64,000 nucleotides of DNA from contig NC_087161.1 of assembly GCF_035594125.1 (NCBI RefSeq), positions 7,940,001-8,004,000 of the forward strand. The letters are read 5' to 3'. Origin of the DNA: Scylla paramamosain. Its lineage: Eukaryota > Arthropoda > Malacostraca > Decapoda > Portunidae. A program made the translations under genes and the position numbers. Below the pieces are notes generated by a model. It was not told the DNA's origin. It ran no database searches and worked only from the letters and a program-made list of their open reading frames with translations. This document shows positions 52,673-64,000 of the stretch, piece by piece (within the stretch, counting starts at the first letter, position 1; each line of letters begins with the position of its first letter).

Positions 52673-52709
52673 TTCTTCATCTCCCTTTTGCTTGTTAGGG
52701 TTAGTTACA

Positions 52710-52750
52710 ATTATTATTATTATTATTATTATTTATTATTATTATTATTA

Positions 52751-52827
<77 letters not shown>

Positions 52828-52830
52828 GTG
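52710..52830. repeat. (ATT)n microsatellite
   Basis: About 38 ATT units with a few interruptions, between the protease and integrase regions of the Gmr1-like element. Confidence 0.95.
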
Positions 52831-53179
52831 TTAGATTTTTCCTCCTCTTTCTCCTCTGCCTGGCCTGTGCATGCTGAGGTCAGGTGAATGTGGATGTTAG
52901 GTAGGTTTATTTAATATTCATATCTAGAGGATGAATAGGAGAGAGTGTACATATTTTCTTCATTATCTATGTAGTATTATCATTACTTTAATTGTAACCT
53001 TTCTTTTAAAATAATAAACTTGTTATTTGATAATATGATGTCAACTTTTGCTAGCAGAGGGGCATTGATGGCACTTGGGTGTGTGGCTTGTCTAGTAGGA
53101 AGCCTTGCCTCTGTGTGTAAATCTTGTAAATACACAGATGTTTCCACATCCCTGCTAATTCTCACTGAAATAAACATCA

Positions 53180-54218
53180 CTAAACAACCAGAAAGAGAGA
53201 GAAGACTATATGGTGAGTACATCGGTGAAAACTTTGTCTGAGACTGTCACACTGATTCACCATAACATGCTCATCAATGAGCTCATCAGGCTCAACCTCA
53301 TTAAGATCCTTCAGGACTACAGGATCAGGTGGCAGAGGCAAAGCTGACACCCTAGTCAACCTCCAGTGCCCGTGGTGTGAACGAAAGTTGCTCACTAAAC
53401 TGGGAGAAACCTTATCCTCTCCAGATACCTGACTGGCAGCCGAATCAGCAGTTAACCTGGGTGGGCCACTGCAGGGGTCATCACCTGTTGGGTCTACACC
53501 TGGCAAGGAAACAGCCTGTTCCCTGTCTTTTGGACACTCTGCAGGGGAGGAGACTTCCACCTCCCTCACAGAGCTGGGAGCTGAATTGTCTAAACCCTCA
53601 CCAGCAGTAGGAAAGACCTCTGGGCCACCACTCTGCCTCCACTGCAACACTTACATCACCCCTGCCTTATTGCAGTCAACCCCAGGAACTGCAAAGGACT
53701 TCACCCTCTTTGCCATGAAGCAGGTGATAACATTAACAGTCAGGTACCTCAACAGCCTCCACATCTGGTATGGGGTCTGCAGATGGGGGCTGTACTCAAA
53801 CTTTCCCTCCTGCCAGATCATTTCCCAAAAGGAAGTCAACTCTGGACACTAGCAGGTCCTCTGCCATAGCCACTTGTGCCTCTGTGATCACCAGCAGACA
53901 AGTCAACCTCACCTTGGTAATGGCAAACCTCTCGATAGCATTGATGCCCCAACACAGCACTGCCTTCCTGGAGGCTACCTTCCTCCCAGTAATATTCTAG
54001 CATAAAGATTGTTGGCCTGCTGTGTCATGCAACATTGTGACAGGATACACCACCCTTGCAATCTTGACAGTCCCCTGCCACAAGAAAGGACAGCACCAAT
54101 CTAACCCTGACCTCACTCTCTCAGGCAGTGTACTAACTGCCAACACGGGAGCAACAGGCTGTCTTCTCTCTGGCTGGACTGTATGGGGATTCAAAGGCTT
54201 CCTCCTTACCCTAGTCAA
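53180..54218 (-). pseudogene. Protease region of Gmr1-like element
   Basis: 54218-53997 contains KIARVVYPVTMLHDTAGQQS, matching a retropepsin active site (DTG expected, DTA seen). The next frame has AITKVRLTCLLVITEAQVA and RVDFLLGNDLAGGKFEYSPH (53820 region), the latter typical of gypsy-type proteases. Then a variable linker (53650-53180) rich in Ser/Pro. Several stops. Confidence 0.75.
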
Positions 54219-54229
54219 GCCAGACCAGC

Positions 54230-55485
54230 AAAGCTACTGGCTTCTGGGGAGGCTTTGGGGCAGAACTTGAGGCATTTGAACCAGAAGTGCCCTGTAGCCT
54301 TGCCCCGTAGCCTTAAAGTGGTAACAGGTAGGCTGGTTATTAAATTTAGGGGTGCTGTGCACCATAATCCTCATTGCCCTCTTCTTTGAGTCAAAGGGAG
54401 GTCTGGTGTTAAATGAATTCCTGGGCACAGACTTATTTCCAAACCCACCACTGTGGCAGGGATTTCCTGTGGGGCCAACACTACCACCTCCACTGCTTCC
54501 TGATCATTTCTCCCCAGCCAGCTTAACTCCCATACCTCTGTGGTGGGATGCATGACAGTGGACCAACACACAGTCATCCACCCATGTAGCCGCCTCCTTA
54601 AAGCTTTTAAATCTTTTCTCATAGAGCAGCAGTACTAACTCCTTTATGGCCACATGCTCCATTACCATGAGTTCCCTTAACTCACGGTAGGAGGTGGCCT
54701 ACTTGCTAGCAATCCACTTTTCATGTGTCTCCTCCAGGTAGCAAGCACATTCTAAATAGGAATCACTAGGCCTCTTCTTTCCTCTACAGAACTGCAGCCC
54801 GTATGCCTCCAACTGTAGCTCATAAGCCCTCAGGATGTCAGTCTTAAATTCCTTGTAATCCTCCAAATCCTCCACTGACATCCTATGATAAACTTCTAAA
54901 GCCTTACCCTTTAACATATTGACCACAAGGCCAACCCATCTCTCCTGAGGCCAATCAAATTCAGAGGCCTTCTTCTCAAATTGCCTGAACAATTTGATTA
55001 CCTTCTCATCAAACTCTGGTATTAATTTCAAACTCCTCACCATCTGGCTTTCTATGGTATTCTCCTTAACTCCTTCTCTTCTCCTCAAGCCATGAGGTGA
55101 ATTAGCCTCAATCTTCATCTTCAATTCAAACATCCTATTCATTTTAGCCTCCTCTCTCATACATCTTTGCCTCCTTCTCTGCCTCAAGTAATCTCATTTC
55201 CTTCTCCTTCTTGGCTTCAAGTAATCTCATTTCCTTCTCCTTCTTGGCTTTAAGTAGCCTCATCTCTTTCTTTTGCTTGAGTAATCTGGCCTTCTCCTCA
55301 GCCTCAAGTAATCTGGCCCTCTCCTTGGCCTCAAGCCTCTAAGCTTCCCTCTTGGCTTCAAGCCTCCTGGCTTCTTAAGCCCCCTCAGCCTTCAATCTCC
55401 TTTCCTCAGCTTTCAATTTGAGCCTTCTTTTCTCTCTCTCTCAGTCTCTCTGGCCTCTTTCTCTGCCTCAAGCTCCATTCTCCTT

Positions 55486-55534
<49 letters not shown>

Positions 55535-55761
55535 CTTCAGACTTGAGCTTCTTCACTTTCAATTTAAATCTCATCTCCTCAGACATACCCTCTGTCTGGG
55601 AGAAGCCACCAATGCTGCAGGCAGGGCTAACACATCCATGGACGCTGTGGGTGGGGACTAGGTGTCCTCATGCCAAACTGGGCTAAATCTACACTGCAGC
55701 TTCCAGTAGAGGCAGGGGACTTAGGTTGTGAGTCACCTTGGTTACCAGCCTTGCCCTCCAT
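54230..55761 (-). pseudogene. Gag of Gmr1-like element
   Basis: Candidate start ATG at 55761 (MEGKAGNQGDSQPKSPASTG) or 55586 (MSEEMRFKLKVKKLKSEAK). A long charged coiled coil follows, part of it encoded by a CT microsatellite (55491-55530) read as Arg-Glu repeats and part by repeated KEKEMRLLEAK units. The core 55187-54699 has RSLKLIPEFDEKVIKLFRQF, VNMLKGKALEVYHRMSVEDL and YKEFKTDILRAYELQLEAYG, a capsid-type region. A degraded knuckle (CYHFKATGQG) sits near 54330. Several frame breaks. Confidence 0.8.
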
Positions 55762-55996
55762 AGCTTACACTGTATGTGGGCACACACAAGACAACGAAAC
55801 AAACAACAAACTATCTCCCCCATGTGGCGATGAAACTTCCATCTATCATGGCGAGGTTGCCAATTTCTGTTACGACCACAATTTCTGGCCCCTTTGCATA
55901 GCTGCTGCAACTGGACTAGTTTCTCTGAATAACCTCCTATGTGGACTCAGTGCAAGGCTTGTGACTCCTGCACCCTTTCACAACCAGTCATAACAC

Positions 55997-56990
55997 CAGG
56001 TCACATTAATAAGGTCACCAGTCTGTTTTTACCCACCTACAGACAAGCAAAATACTCTAACAACATTTAACTCCCACAGCTGTGAAAGGATCAACAACCA
56101 CGTCTAGGGAAAAACAATCATAATGAGCAATAAGACATATATGGTCGAGGTATGAAACCCTGCTAGACAATCGCCCTCATAGCAATTCCTCCCACTGTCC
56201 AACAGCATGTTATAGCCTCAAGCCAAGTAGTGTTGTTTAGTGCCTCCTGGATGGCAGGCCTTGTCAGGACCTGAGGAGAGAGTAAAAATCACTACACAGC
56301 TATTCACTTAAGTCCTCTGTGACTGAGCAGCATCAGCCAACAGTAACATTTAACACAACAAGCTCATTAACAAGGGAAATGACTACAGACAAGTGCTCAC
56401 AAACATACAGGAGGATAATTCACCTCTCACTGTACAAGAATTCGGCTCGCACACACACACAGCCAAGGAGTCACTTCCCTGGTTATGTAATGTGTTATAC
56501 GCAACAACACTCCCTGGCAGGCTATTAAGGAGACTCCTATACTATGTAAGTAGGCTGGGGCATATGGCCAGTAATGACTCACTTATCTCCTTAAAACAAC
56601 TGACCTGACTAACTGTTAACCCGTCCCAGTCTCTGCCCGTCTTGATACATCTGCTCCATCTAAGGGCTGGGTAGTGAGTGACTGTGGGAAAGTGTGCCAA
56701 ACAGTCTCCCACTCTGCTACAAGGGAGTGGATGTACAAGAGAGGGGTTGGGATGGGGTGGTGACATACATACACACATACACCCAACTGCTTGCTGCTCT
56801 GCACCCTGTGCTGGTTTACATGAACAAAACACTCTACTTCTGAAAATTCTAACAATCAAACTAGGGAGGCTAGATGAATTATGATTACTTTATTGCCAAG
56901 AGCAATTCTTCTACTAAATACTGGATGAGACTTAGATTGAATGGACAAGGGGAAGTAAGGAAATTTATGTGGGGAATATGAGTGACTGCA
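55997..56990 (-). repeat. 5' LTR of Gmr1-like element
   Basis: Partner of 49302-50285. Similarity ends on the right at AGTGACTGCA (56990). Confidence 0.85.
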
Positions 56991-59003
56991 CAGATAAGTA
57001 ATATACTAGAAGCTTCAGGCTGGATAGGCTATGTGTCAAGGATACATCCAAGTCTCATCCTCAGCCTGTCTCTCTTCTCATCTCTCTCCCTCCCCTTTCT
57101 TCATTATTCTTTTCTCATTCATTCTTACTTCTTTCTTCATTTTATATCACATTATCTCACTATACACAACAACATCCATACATAAAAAGAAAATGGGTAT
57201 AAGGTTTTACACATCCTTGGGTTACCAAACTTAGCAATTCTCCTCAAGGCCTCTCCCATCACTCTTGAAATTTCCACTGAGCCTAACAGGTCTCAGCATA
57301 AAACAACAACAATGAAGTCCCTTTAAGACCCATTGCCACCCTTTTTTCTAGTGGATTCTGTACTCCATTTTACTCACCTAAGTGACTTCCTTTCATCTTG
57401 CTCGCATCCCAACCTATGCTCACTTGAGAGTCTGAATAACTTGCCAAACTTGGCAAATCTGGCACACTCTGCATCTATGTTAACACTTCCCAGGTCCCTG
57501 GCCTGACATTCTTAACATATATAAAATATAAATATTCATTCACTCCTTCACTCATCTTCATTCACTCATCACTTCCTCCTCAGCAGCAGGTGATCTTCCT
57601 TGGCGAGTTGTAGTCAGAGCTTAGATTACATCCTGATGTCCCTCCAGCCCTCACACCTAGTAGATTGTCCAGTGGGGCCTGTCCATACCTCTTTTTAGGA
57701 AATGTGACAGGATATGTGGGGCCTGTCCATCTTCTTCCTTGAGTGGTTCCCCTCAGAGCCTGTCCATACCTCTTTTGAGGAAATGGTTCCTCTTCAAGTC
57801 TTTCAGGGCTCAAACTAGGCCCAGGAGAGTTAAAGCAGAGTCAACTGACCAGATCCACCCAACCAAACAATACACTTCACACACAGCCTAACCTTCGGAT
57901 GTTCACTCATTTTTCTGATATACATACAAAATATAACTTAATCTTAAGCACCATAGGCATCTTTTAGAACAGTTATTTTTCTGATGTACACATTAGCACT
58001 CCTCTATGAGACATCGAGGAGGACAGCTCATCCAGGGTGGTGGAGGTTCAGTTCCAGCCCAATCAACACACAACACTTCAGGAGGGGTCAGCAGCCATTC
58101 TCTTGGGCCTTGCAAAGACTTGGCCTTTTCTGTGGCCCTTCTGTGCAGGTATGTAGTGCAGTCTCTCAGGCTGCATGGTGTCATGCCTTGCATCATGATG
58201 TGGTATCAGGTCAAGAAGTCCTGACATTGATCAGACAGGAATCCCTCACCAGTGTCAGAGACCAAGGACTGCATCACTCCGAAGTCTGCCACACAGCTCT
58301 CCAACACGCCACAAAGCTCTCCAACACATCAGTGATCAGTTGAGTACTTCTGGTCTTTAAAGGTACAAATCTAACAAGACAGTTACCGTAGTCGACCATG
58401 GCAAGGACACATCTAGGATCTGGAGTTCCCACCTCCTTGTTAGAAACACCAACTACACCTTTTCAAACTGATCAATGTTGTTTGGTTATTTCCTTACAAC
58501 TAGTTTTAAACCTATTTTTAATCCAGGCTAACTTATGTACTAACCTTAATCCAGACTAATTTAAATCTACCTTAATCCAAGCCTATATCCAGGCTACCCC
58601 AGTTCATCCCAGTTTTTCCCAGTCTATCCTAGTTTTTTCCAGTCCATCTTAACCTCTCCCATTATTTGACTGTGACCTACCTGAGAAATTCTCCACATTT
58701 TGCTTGCTTTATGACCAATAGTGGCTGTCAGTTCCCAGCTACAGTGCCCTTTTCCTCTAAGTTACAATCAACTTAGATCCATTAGATAACATTAATCCAC
58801 CATGCGTGGTGCCTGTCTCAGCTGCATAGATTGTTTAATTTAGTTTTTAGTTTTGTTTTCATTAACTTTTACCTTAAATTTTTCTTTACCTTTTAACTCT
58901 TTACTTATTACAGAATGGATTCTAGAATGATATTATTTTATCTTACCTTGAATTCTTTACCTTTGGTTACTTGGTAACATATCCAAGCATCAAAAATAAT
59001 TAC
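56991..59003. other. No gene recognised; weak degenerate repeats
   Basis: Holds three imperfect copies of GGGCCTGTCCATACCTCTTT (57675, 57718, 57756) and, at 58590-58650, a degenerate CCCAGTTTATCC-type repeat. Open frames here (for example 57984-58343) have no recognisable motif. Confidence 0.5.
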
Positions 59004-60477
59004 TTTTTTTTTTTTTTTTATGTAGGAAGGACACTGGCCAAGGGCAACAAAAATCTAATAAAAAAATGCCCACTGAAATGCCAGTCCCATAAAAGGGTCA
59101 AAGCAGTGGTCAAAAATTCATGAATAAGTGTCTTGAAACCTCCCTCTTGAAGGAATTCAAGTCATAGGAAGGTGGAAATACAGAAGCAGGCAGGGAGTTC
59201 CAGAGTTTACCAGAGAAAGGGATGAATGATTGAGAATACTGGTTAACTCTTGTGTTAGAGAGGTGGACAGAATAGGAGTGAGAGAAAGAAGAAAGTCTTG
59301 TGCAGTGAGGCCACGGAAGGAGGGGAGGCATGCAGTTAGCAAGATCAGAAGAGCAGTTAGCATGAAAATAGCGGTAGAAGACAGCTAGATATGCAAGATT
59401 GCAGCGGTGAGAGAGAGGCTGAAGACAGTTAGAGGAGAGGAGTTGATGAGACGAAAAGCTTTTGATTCCACCCTGTCTAGAAGAGCAGTATGAGTGGAAC
59501 CCCCCTAGGACATGTGAAGCATACTCCATACATTGACGGATAAGGCCCTTGTACAGAGCTAGCAGCCGGGGGGGTGAGAAAAACTGGCGGAGACGTCTCA
59601 GAACGCCCAACTTCATAGAAGCTGTTTTAGCTAGAGATGAGATGTGAAGTTTCCAGTTCAGATTATAAGTAAAGGACAGACCGAGGATGTTCAGTGTAGA
59701 AGAGGGGGACAGTTGAGTGACATTGAAGACGAGGGGATAGTTGTCTGGAAGGTTGTGTCGAGTTGATAGATGGAAGAATTGAGTTTTTGAGGCACTGAAC
59801 AATACCAAGTTTGCTCTGCCCCAATCAGGAATTTTAGAAAGATCAGAAGTCAAGCGTTCTGTGGCTTCCCTGCGTGATATGTTTACCTCCTGAAGGGTTG
59901 GACGTCTATGAAAAGACGTGAAAAAGTGCAGGGTGGTATCATCAGCGTAGGAGTGGATAGGACAAGAAGTTTGGTTTAGAAGATCATTAATGAATAATAA
60001 GAAGAGAGTGGGTGACAGGACAGAACCCTGAGGAACACCACTGTTAATAGATTTAGGAGAAGAACAGTGACCGTCTACCACAGCAGCAATAGAACGGTCA
60101 GAAAGGAAACTTGAGATGAAGTTACAGAGAGAAGGATAGAAACCGTAGGAGGGTAGTTTGGAAATCAAAGCTTTGTGCCAGACTCTATCAAAAGCTTTTG
60201 ATATGTCCAAGGCAACAGCAAAAGTTTCACCAAAATCTCTAAAAGAGGATGACCAAGACTCAGTAAGGAAAGCCAGAAGATCACCAGTAGAGCGGCCTTG
60301 ACGGAACCCATACTGGCGATCAGATAGAAGGCTGTGAAGTGATAGATGTTTAAGAATCTTCCTGTTGAGGATAGATTAAAAAATTTTAGATAGGCAGAAA
60401 ATTAAAGCAATAGGACGGCAGTTTGAGGAATTAGAACAGTCACCCTTTTTAGGAACAGGTTGAATGTAGGCAAACTT
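59004..60477 (-). mobile_element. Jockey-like LINE, copy I, 5'-truncated
   Basis: T run 59004-59019, family 3' end, and an open frame 60210-59110 (366 codons) from MDISKAFDRVWHKALISKLP through SGVPQGSVLSP, HSYADDTTLHF (YADD intact), NLVLFSASKTQFFHLSTR to the C-terminus [13 protein letters not shown]. The 5' part continues, broken, to 60477 (AYIQPVPKKGD-type), where it is truncated. Best preserved RT of the family in the window; no endonuclease. Confidence 0.92.
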
Positions 60478-61729
60478 GGTAGCATTACCCTTATTTTTTT
60501 CAGGCATTGATGTCTCTTCAGAGTAATGAATTTATAGGTATAGTTTATCTTTTTCTTTCTTTTTTTTTTACAAAATGGGTGGGTGCAACTGGGAGGAAGG
60601 ATAATGGCTCACCTCACAAAACAAACAAAATTTATTCCGTTATTATTTCACCATAACTAATTCACAATTTAATTCACATGAACTTAAGGGAACAAGAACA
60701 GAGAAAACTTAATATCCAAAATTTCTCCACACACTTTCACCTAACTGGCAGGCAATCCTGCCCACTAAAGCCCCAAATTATGGACCTATTTCCCTCCCCC
60801 AGGCAAAAAAAAAAAAAAAAAAAAAATGGCGGTCCACAGACCGTCACTCACAATTATACATCCTGATACCATGATATCATAGTTATATGGGAAATCTCCC
60901 CCTCCCACTCCCACAAATTAGCACAGGTAAGTGGTATGGTTCACTGACTGGCCATCACTTACAGCACAGCATTACCATATCCACCATCTTACATCTCATA
61001 CACATACTGCCCTAACCACACTCGACCATTAAATGCACACTGGCCTTTACAAGGCATTACTTCCCTTAACACTATCCTTTAACGTGGTTCAGAGAAATAC
61101 ACTCATCTAAAACATTACATCCTGTAAGATAGAGGGAAGGTGAGTGGGGAGTCACATCATGAGGCACAGCGCGGCTTTGTCTGTCACTGTGAGGGACACC
61201 AACACATACATATCATTATTTCACTTATAATTACTTTATCACACTTCACTTCACCCTCAATTTATTGTCACTATCTTTCCTAACACATATATGTAGTCAC
61301 ACACTATTACAACTTTAAATTCAAGGCACCTGTGAGACAGAGGGGAGGTGAGTGGGGAGTGGCATCACGAGGCATGATGGGTTTTGTCTGCCCTGCACCA
61401 TGCCAGCACATTCTCTCGCTTGCAAGTTGCCCTAATAACATTTAATTCCCTCTTTCCTCTCCCTTGCTATACCACTTTGGGATCTATTATCCCATTAGTA
61501 AAATCAATCAATGAATGTAGAAAAATTTAGTTGCAGGGGCAAAAATAATTCCCAGGGTTGTTTTTAATAATTTCCTTTTTGAGTAATTGATATCTGTGTT
61601 CCCACTTAGTCAGTTGAGACATTAATTCTGTACTCCTTACCCAAATGAGCTATTAGATATATGCATCAGCAGGTCATTTAAAACAGTCAGAAGACAAGGA
61701 GGACAACATTATTGACGTGTCCTATTCAC

Positions 61730-61822
<93 letters not shown>

Positions 61823-63175
61823 CCCTCTCTCCTCTTACTGGAAAACCATTTTTACTTTTCAGGTAATTAGAATGATTTATAATTTCCAATATGCATTTCA
61901 CTGATAGATGACAATAGTTATTTAATACATCAGTGTTTGGAAAGTTAAGTACATGGAGTTTTTTTATAGTTTATTATCAAACAATCCAACACCAAACTTT
62001 ACTGTTGCTGAAGTACTGACACACTTGAAAGGGTTACATAAAAGGCATAAAGCAGAGGTTAATAACTGCATGTCTGCATGCATGTATGAGAAAATAAATA
62101 AACACTGCAAGTGAAGTGGTATATTAGCAGGGTAGGATATTGGTTCTTTATGTAACTCTGGTGAGTAACACTTTGAATTCTTCCTTAAATGTTAACAGTG
62201 TATTTTGCTTCAATACAAAGGCATGTTTCATGTTTATACAAGTCACCCTTAATGACTTTACAGCTTATCAAGCTACCTGCTGTATGGCTGCAGCTTTGGA
62301 GCTTTAATATTTCATGGCTGTATGACTGATGCAATGCCATCTTTTGAGGAGGAAGTGTGTTCACAAAGACACACACAAAGCAATACTAAATATAAACAAA
62401 ATGCTCACACAGATCATTACTAAAAAAATGAACAAAATGTTCATATGATGACTGATCTATAACTCGTTGCCCAGAAGTGACAACCTATGTATCTTCCTTC
62501 TTCCTTTGTAAAATTTGGAAGCCTTGGGTAAGAGAAGTAAAAGTGATGGCCACATAACACACTTAAGTACTGATCCCACATAAATTCTTCTGAGTTGGAT
62601 AGGGCATCAAAAGTTTGTATACAACGTCTTACACTCCTGAATTTCAAAGAACCCTGAGCAGGATTACCTATGACTTGGGATAAGATTAAAATAAATTATA
62701 ATTACTGTATTTCACATTTTACTAAATCTGCAATTTGTATACACTGAATTTCATACTGATTTATTCTAAATATACTGAATAAAATGATAAACACCATTTC
62801 ACAATACATACCTCAAAATCAATACAACCCAACACTCAAAGAACTGTTACTTTTGGTTTATTATTTCCAAACCATATCAAGCCACAATAACTTCTTCACA
62901 CAACCAAGGTATGAGAGTAGTCATGGTGAAAGTGGTGTAGAACAGCAGTAAATTACAACCTTTTGGATAGAAAACTCTGTTATTTATTCAGCTCAAACAT
63001 GTGATGCATACATAGGATGCACATGGTCAAATAAATATAATTATCCTTTAAGTCTGCTGACACTACAGTCCACTCATTCTCTGGTTATTCTTGAAGCTGA
63101 AGAGATGAGACAAGTATGAGTTTCCAAAATAATTTACGAAAACCAGATCTCTTCCCAAAGCATGTAAAAGAAATT
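60478..63175. other. No gene recognised; simple and direct repeats
   Basis: A-run at about 60803-60825. A 62-bp direct repeat (61121-61183 and 61329-61390, GGTGAGTGGGGAGT core) spaced 208 bp. (TA)n at 61734-61816. Short open frames show no motif. The right end may hold the 3' UTR of the minus-strand gene at the edge. Confidence 0.5.
61734..61816. repeat. (TA)n microsatellite
   Basis: About 41 TA units. Confidence 0.95.
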
Positions 63176-63273
63176 TCATGTTGCTTGAAATTGCAATACA
63201 CTGCTTGAAGCTGCTGCTTGTTCTTGAGTAAACTGGAACACTCTAAGCTCAGACAGCACTCCCTCTGTGGCAT
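63176..63273 (-). CDS. Possible last coding exon of an unidentified gene
   Basis: Acceptor TTCTATTTTTCCAG is followed by two bases completing a split Asp codon, then ATEGVLSELRVFQFTQEQAA, ASSSVLQFQAT and TGA (63176-63178). The phase matches the donor at 63740. Helix-forming, glutamine- and serine-rich; no family recognised. Confidence 0.4.
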
Positions 63274-63740
63274 CTGGAAAAATAGAAGTCAAGGAAAAAT
63301 AAAGATTTATAGGCAGTGGTGTAGCCACAACAGCCATTCATGTCTACAAATAAGGTTTCTGACAAGCAAAACATGACATAACCCATGACGGAATGATAAA
63401 CAAAACTACACACCAACAGAATGATAAGACTGCTTGCTCTCTGCTCCCACCAAGTTTGGTGGTTAAAATCACTAAGTTCTTCCAAACAGGTAATAGAACA
63501 TTGTAACATCAACATCCTTTTAATCAAATGTGTCCAATGTTGCACATTCCATTACAAATTTGCATCCACCTATCCTCTATTTCTATGTTCATAGTTACTG
63601 CTCTTCTGAATTTATGAAATGTATATCTCTCTACTTCAGTGGCTTCTCAATACAAATTTCTGCTTACTTTTTTTTCCTTTCACTTGTACATCTTGAGAAT
63701 TTCCTTTTTTAATTCTGAAAGGGTTTTTTTTTTCACTCAC

Positions 63741-63868
63741 CTGTTCTTGTAGTTAGCATTACATGCTTCTTTTTATTACCCAACTCATCCTTCCCACACT
63801 TAAATTTAACTCCATTCATATTTTGTAGGTCAGTTTTGTCATGGCAACACTGGCAACCTAGTACCCAC
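63741..63868 (-). CDS. Possible internal exon of the same unidentified gene
   Basis: Donor AGAACAG/GTGAGT in phase 1. Open upstream through LTTRT, KFKCGKDELGNKKKHVM, CQCCHDKTDLQNMNGV to WVLG, preceded by GAGACAGCAG as a candidate acceptor (ending at 63869). The C-x-C-C-H...C pattern might bind metal. Upstream exons, if any, lie beyond the window or at its edge. Confidence 0.4.
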
Positions 63869-64000
63869 CTGCTGTCTCAGAGACTGGGAGACTGGGAGGG
63901 TTTGAGCAGAAGAAACAGACCAGTGAAAAAATCCCTTTTAAGATTAGACAAGGGATTTGTTTCAAACAGTATTAATTTTTTCTACTAAGCAGATTCCCAC

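Larger units (their letters stand above)
49302..56990 (-). mobile_element. Gmr1-like Ty3/gypsy retrotransposon (IN before RT), decayed
   Basis: Long LTRs (about 984 and 994 bp) flank a minus-strand body in the order gag (55761-54230), protease region (54220-53180), integrase (52672-51570), reverse transcriptase (51560-50477). Sequence motifs are Ty3/gypsy-like, yet integrase precedes RT, the order reported for Gmr1-like elements. A TGGTGTTATGACTGG primer-binding candidate resembling a tRNA-Leu complement adjoins the 5' LTR. RNase H is missing and the coding parts are broken. LTR tips and target duplication could not be fixed exactly. Confidence 0.8.

Noticed and set aside
57984..58343. 119-codon open frame near the end of the Gmr1-like element
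   Set aside because: No recognisable domain, no splice context, overlapping open frames on the opposite strand.

Overview
This window reads as nuclear DNA of an arthropod, most likely a decapod crustacean. The signs are spliceosomal introns, long dinucleotide microsatellites, a short interstitial (TTAGG)n tract, a tRNA-derived SINE, and a dense mix of LTR retrotransposons, non-LTR retrotransposons and DNA transposons. I see no bacterial, plasmid or CRISPR features. Species assignment is inference only. Most of the 64 kb is transposable-element sequence, with parts of one convincing host gene and a few possible exons of others threaded between.

Layout. 0.7-1.5 kb: a decayed Merlin/IS1016-type DNA transposon. 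1.9-14.2 kb: a three-level nest. A Tc1/mariner element (DD34E type) is split by a BEL/Pao retrotransposon, which is itself split by a jockey-like LINE. 14.2-14.8 kb: microsatellites and a tRNA-derived SINE. 14.8-19.6 kb: a second Tc1-like element (DD35E spacing), interrupted by a Mutator-like element with PHD-like and FLYWCH zinc fingers and, separately, by another jockey-like LINE. 20.2-21.5 kb: a GC-richer decayed coding block with a KH-like motif on the minus strand. 21.6-36.8 kb: introns and four exons of a minus-strand host gene encoding about 187 aa with a lysine-rich C-terminus, perhaps the RNA polymerase I subunit A34/POLR1G family. Its introns hold many jockey-like LINE pieces, a 66-bp minisatellite and a fragment of a third LINE family. 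36.9-41.7 kb: three copies of a second LINE family with an (ATCAAG)n tail, two in tandem on minus and one head-to-head on plus, starting about 90 bp upstream of the host start codon.

41.9-46.8 kb: the best preserved element, a Ty3/gypsy retrotransposon on the minus strand. It has a 1404-codon open gag-pol frame, short TG...CA LTRs, a polypurine tract, an in-frame TGA near the gag start and an Asn at the second catalytic Asp of its integrase. 47.7-48.2 kb: a solo LTR of the BEL element with a perfect 5-bp target duplication. 48.8-49.3 kb: a gag scrap of another gypsy lineage. 49.3-57.0 kb: a decayed minus-strand element whose integrase precedes reverse transcriptase although the protein sequence is Ty3/gypsy-like; this is the gene order of Gmr1-like elements. 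59.0-60.5 kb: another jockey-like LINE. 60.5-64 kb: mostly non-coding, with what looks like the last two exons of another minus-strand gene at the right edge.

The elements do not form one pathway. The window records successive insertions, and several junctions (target duplications, restored reading frames) allow relative dating. Nearly all element genes are broken, so current mobility is doubtful. The only long intact polyprotein probably lacks integrase activity.
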